Of a DNA stretch of 64,000 nt, positions 61,701-64,000 are shown piece by piece (positions within the stretch are counted from its first letter, which is position 1; the number at the start of each line of letters is the position of its first letter). The DNA lies in the NCBI GenBank assembly GCA_002633025.1, contig NMRB01000077.1:686436-750435 (forward strand). Direction: 5' to 3'. Position numbers and translations under genes: made by a program. The notes beneath the pieces were generated by a model that was given only the letters and a program-made list of their open reading frames with translations, was not told the origin of the DNA and searched no databases. Source of the stretch: Notospermus geniculatus (Eukaryota > Nemertea > Pilidiophora > Heteronemertea > Lineidae).

Positions 61701-62518
61701 CAAAGTCCATGGCGGCATCCTCCTCCTCGTCAGACTCTGATGTAATGTCATCATCACTGAAGTCATCAACATCTTGGGAATAAACAAATTTGATACCCTG
61801 GCCAAATTCACTTCGTGCATTTTCCTCAGATTCAAAAGAATCTACCAAGTTGTCGATTACATCTTCTGGAATGTTCTTAACCATTCTTCCCACCAGGGCA
61901 CATGCTTTTGTAGCTGATGATGCAGGAAATGGTCCAAAAAGTCCGCGCAGTTTGACTGTTTGCTTGTGGCCAACACTCTGGGTATTGATGAACGTCTCAA
62001 ATATAAATGCTGCAGAACTCTCCAACATACCCGAGGTGTTCTCACGTCCAGCTGAAATAGTGAATTACTACGTATTTCAAGGACAATTGGGAGATGGGAT
62101 TTTAAAAAGATCCAAGACTTGGAATCAAAGTCACAGGCTCACGGAAAAAATAACCCTACACTCCCCGACTCCACCTTTCCATTTCTACCAAACAAAAAGA
62201 TTATGAAACAATCTCAACCAACCATTAAGAGTCCTCTGCAAAGTGATAAACCTGAGTTCATCTAGACATGTACTGATACTCACCAATTTCTGTTGCATAC
62301 CGTACCAACTCCCTCAGCTCATTTTCAACTTGGCTTCTACTAGCAGATGAGTGCCTATGAAGGAGGTTCAGCAATTTGGTCCATGTGAGGCCTCTTTGGC
62401 TCTGCTTCTCTGCCCGCAGTTTCTGCTTTTTGGCAAGGTTGATCAGCACACCAGTTTCATGTCCATCTTCGCCAGAGAATGCCCGAAGGAATCCAGTCAG
62501 CCTCGGAATCGCAGCCAT
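52799..62518 (-). CDS. ASCC3: ASCC3, activating signal cointegrator 1 complex helicase (3' half missing)
   Basis: Eighteen coding exons with matching GT-AG phases: 62518-62284, 62051-61321, 61216-61086, 60973-60826, 60085-59960, 59760-59560, 59161-59021, 58909-58745, 58472-58316, 57783-57557, 57014-56823, 56679-56455, 56321-56153, 55732-55530 (second copy 55275-55073), 54514-54338, 53832-53607, 53362-53109 and 52967-52799. They give about 1292 of the roughly 2200 residues usual for this Ski2-like (Brr2-type) helicase. ASCC3 unwinds DNA 3' to 5' for ALKBH3 repair and helps split stalled ribosomes. Visible are Walker A APTGAGKT (491-498), DEVH (603-606), SAT (640-642), [15 protein letters not shown] (840-847), the winged-helix and first Sec63 regions (WNDRVHG, WIWVEDP). 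Homology stops at PPHTG, before the second helicase cassette. The start ATG has context aaaATGG. Identity is near certain. Confidence 0.95.
54794..55025. mobile_element. MITE-like element in ASCC3 intron 14
   Basis: The termini tactgtaaagcaagataatt and complementary aaattttcctgctttacagt bracket 232 bp rich in ttcgcg words. Confidence 0.85.
55073..55275 (-). CDS. ASCC3: ASCC3 exon 14, copy B (duplicated)
   Basis: 203-nt exon with acceptor cttatag and donor GTATTG, no stop codon, the same phase as copy A and about 97.5 percent identical to it. About 45 bp of intron before the acceptor is also shared; homology ends at the donor on the other side. Because 203 is not a multiple of three, a transcript with both copies would be frameshifted. 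Confidence 0.85.
55530..55732 (-). CDS. ASCC3: ASCC3 exon 14, copy A
   Basis: 203-nt exon, acceptor cttatag and donor GTACCG, encoding [20 protein letters not shown] onward to QEFQQIK. It enters in phase 1 and leaves in phase 0, joining exon 13 and exon 15 correctly. It differs from copy B at five nucleotides: three silent, plus D versus N and A versus S. Confidence 0.9.
55768..56055. repeat. 31-bp minisatellite in ASCC3 intron 13
   Basis: About eight to nine units of tgatggtcttacaaactctt with ctgaacaagtt. The first part of the unit (caacaagtctgatgg) is also present next to exon copy B, so the array grew from the intron flank shared by both exon copies. Confidence 0.95.
58043..58237. mobile_element. 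MITE-like element in ASCC3 intron 9
   Basis: The termini atactgtaaacagtgaaatt and complementary aattttacggtttacagtat, 195 bp, are related in end sequence to the intron 14 element. Confidence 0.85.
60331..60796. mobile_element. MITE-like element in ASCC3 intron 4
   Basis: aggccagactttttttattt with ttcggattacggatt at the left is complementary to the right end finishing gtctggcctta. 466 bp, internally rich in tttattttt. Confidence 0.85.
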
Positions 62519-63581
62519 TTTGGTTCAGAAAGAAGGGCGGCCTGCAGTGCAAGTAAGATTAAGAATTTTGTGCTGTCAAACTGTCAAAGAAGAATATGAA
62601 TATGGCTGAACATGAATAGGCCTATGGCTGATTTCAATTAAAAGTTTTTTAACGAAGTTTTTGAAATTTGGGCCATACATTTTGTACAGGTGAATGTACA
62701 GTCATGATTGATTGTTGTGTCCACTGCAAAAGTGACAAATTGACATGTAATGTAGCCTAGGCCTATGTATGTAGGCCTAGGACCTATCTTATGTCGTATG
62801 ACGGGTGGCCGCCGGCATGGCCGGGTAAACCAGACATACCGGATAAGCATAAGGTAACTGCTCTCACTGCATCTTCTTCATCATTTCTTCATTCATGTGA
62901 GTGGCGAAACGAAAGAAAAGTGAAAGATGTTGCACCACACATGACAACTGCTGATGACACCACTAGGCCTTGGCCTACACAGAACCATGAGAACTGCCTA
63001 CATTGACATGCATCAATATGCACACGACATGCTCTGTGGATGGCGAATTGGTAAACCCTGATAAAACGCTAAAACTGTGGACATAAAAGCGCACGATCTG
63101 ATGACGTCACCAAACTGCAAGGAATTCCCCAATCTGAAGAGGTCGCCACCATCGTTCCTCGGCTAAGAATTGAATTGAATTGAATAAGACCTCTGAAAAG
63201 GGCTGGAACCCAGCACAAGAATCTTGTGCTCATCGCTTTTACAAATCATCTGATAAAATAATCATACCGAAACTTAGAATTTGTTCCAGTACTTGTAAAA
63301 TTACTACTATTTTAACATTCCGTTGGGTATTCGATGTTTTATTATGGAAAAAGGAACGAACTCTTTCGAATCCCTAAGCAATTCGCTGTGCAACGGTCAG
63401 AAATTCATCCGCCACCAACAAATTTGCGCTGTGGAAAAGAAGTACCCCGGGGAAGTACCGGTCTAGCCCTTTCCAGAGTTTAATGTGGCGTTGAACTCTG
63501 GGTACGAGATTGGCCGGGATCAATAGGCCTACGTTCGGGCACTCTCTAAAAACACCTACCACCTATCACCTACCCACCTAT
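62519..63581. other. Region upstream of ASCC3; no further gene recognised
   Basis: The ASCC3 5' leader and promoter should lie here on the minus strand, but I see no unambiguous core-promoter motif. The remaining frames are short and unrecognised. Confidence 0.4.
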
Positions 63582-64000
63582 AGATTTTGTAACGTTACAA
63601 AATCTCTCCAGTGATTGGTGAGATTTTGTAACGTTACAAAATCTCTCCAGTGGTGAGATTTTGTAACGTTACAAAATCTCTCCAGTGGTTAAGTTAACCC
63701 TTTAGGACTCAAAACGGCCGCCACCGGCCGCCTAAAAACCCCTTAGAGACCCTTGCGAAATTTCACATAAATTGCATCTGGCTCCTTAAATATTTGGCGG
63801 AACTTCAAGTAACTTATAGTCCGAAAAATACGGTACATCTCAATGATGATAGATCCTCAAGCAGGCCTGGGACGGCCGATGCGAGCGCCATCTTACCTAA
63901 GGTGTGAGAACTAGCGTTACAAAATCTCAAGTGAGTGGTGAGATTTTGTAACGTTACAAAATCTCGCCACTGGAGAGATTTTGTAACGTTACAAAATCTC
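63582..64000. repeat. Clustered perfect 26-bp palindromes
   Basis: The self-complementary word gagattttgtaac-gttacaaaatctc occurs at 63582 (24 bp), 63620, 63655, 63940 and 63975, plus a half at 63914. Spacers are tccagtgg on the left side and its complement ccactgga on the right, so the two clusters face each other around about 230 bp of unique sequence. Confidence 0.97.

Noticed and set aside
1-64000. CRISPR array, operon or bacterial defence system
   Set aside because: Spliced genes, animal transposons and eukaryotic tRNA genes show this is animal nuclear DNA; none of the tandem arrays has the repeat-spacer pattern of CRISPR.

Overview
This is a piece of an animal nuclear genome, most likely a marine invertebrate and probably an invertebrate deuterostome (hemichordate, echinoderm or cephalochordate). 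The support is: genes with short exons and GT-AG introns, an ASCC3 helicase close to the vertebrate protein, a class A GPCR with introns between its membrane segments, eukaryotic tRNA-Asp genes with internal Pol III promoters, MULE, hAT, Ty3/gypsy and BEL/Pao fragments, many short foldback elements, and frequent taggcctac and tacatgta words. The species assignment is inference. Two N gaps (19798-20133 and 51814-52683) and single Ns (7060, 32354, 25858, 48564) mark a draft assembly.

Layout. 1-5700: remains of a Mutator-like (MULE) family. A broken transposase lies on the minus strand (about 1490-2959), truncated at its C-terminal end next to a 168-bp tandem repeat (700-1478). Two inverted arms of about 530-560 bp follow (2921-3447 and 3799-4356), then a broken accessory or C-terminal ORF whose exon start is present three times. 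5700-11600: minisatellites, nested MITE-like elements, a tRNA-derived SINE and a 365-bp inverted repeat. 11772-16265: an apparently intact five-coding-exon rhodopsin-class GPCR on the plus strand, its introns loaded with foldback elements, one of which also carries a tRNA-like segment. 17200-22480: further repeats and the first gap. 22487-25865: a hAT-like transposase 3' fragment joined to a decayed Ty3/gypsy gag-pol. 26100-34300: mostly intergenic with foldback elements. 34374-36019: 3' end of a BEL/Pao retrotransposon with its 3' LTR. 38184-39187: three tandem tRNA-Asp(GTC) genes, with a fourth at 44217. 40016-40400: three inverted repeats nested in one locus. 41000-51800: repeats and noncoding DNA. 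52799-62518: the first 18 coding exons of ASCC3 on the minus strand, with exon 14 present twice. 63582-64000: perfect 26-bp palindromes upstream of ASCC3.

The functional host genes I can support are ASCC3 (helicase of the ASC-1 complex, used in ribosome rescue and alkylation repair), one orphan GPCR and four tRNA-Asp genes. They are unrelated neighbours and not a pathway cluster. The remainder is mobile or repetitive DNA, or sequence in which I see no gene. The most interesting signals are the phase-incompatible duplicated ASCC3 exon, the abrupt loss of ASCC3 homology at the second gap, the fossil TM7 exon in the GPCR, the MULE terminal-repeat architecture and the nested palindromes.
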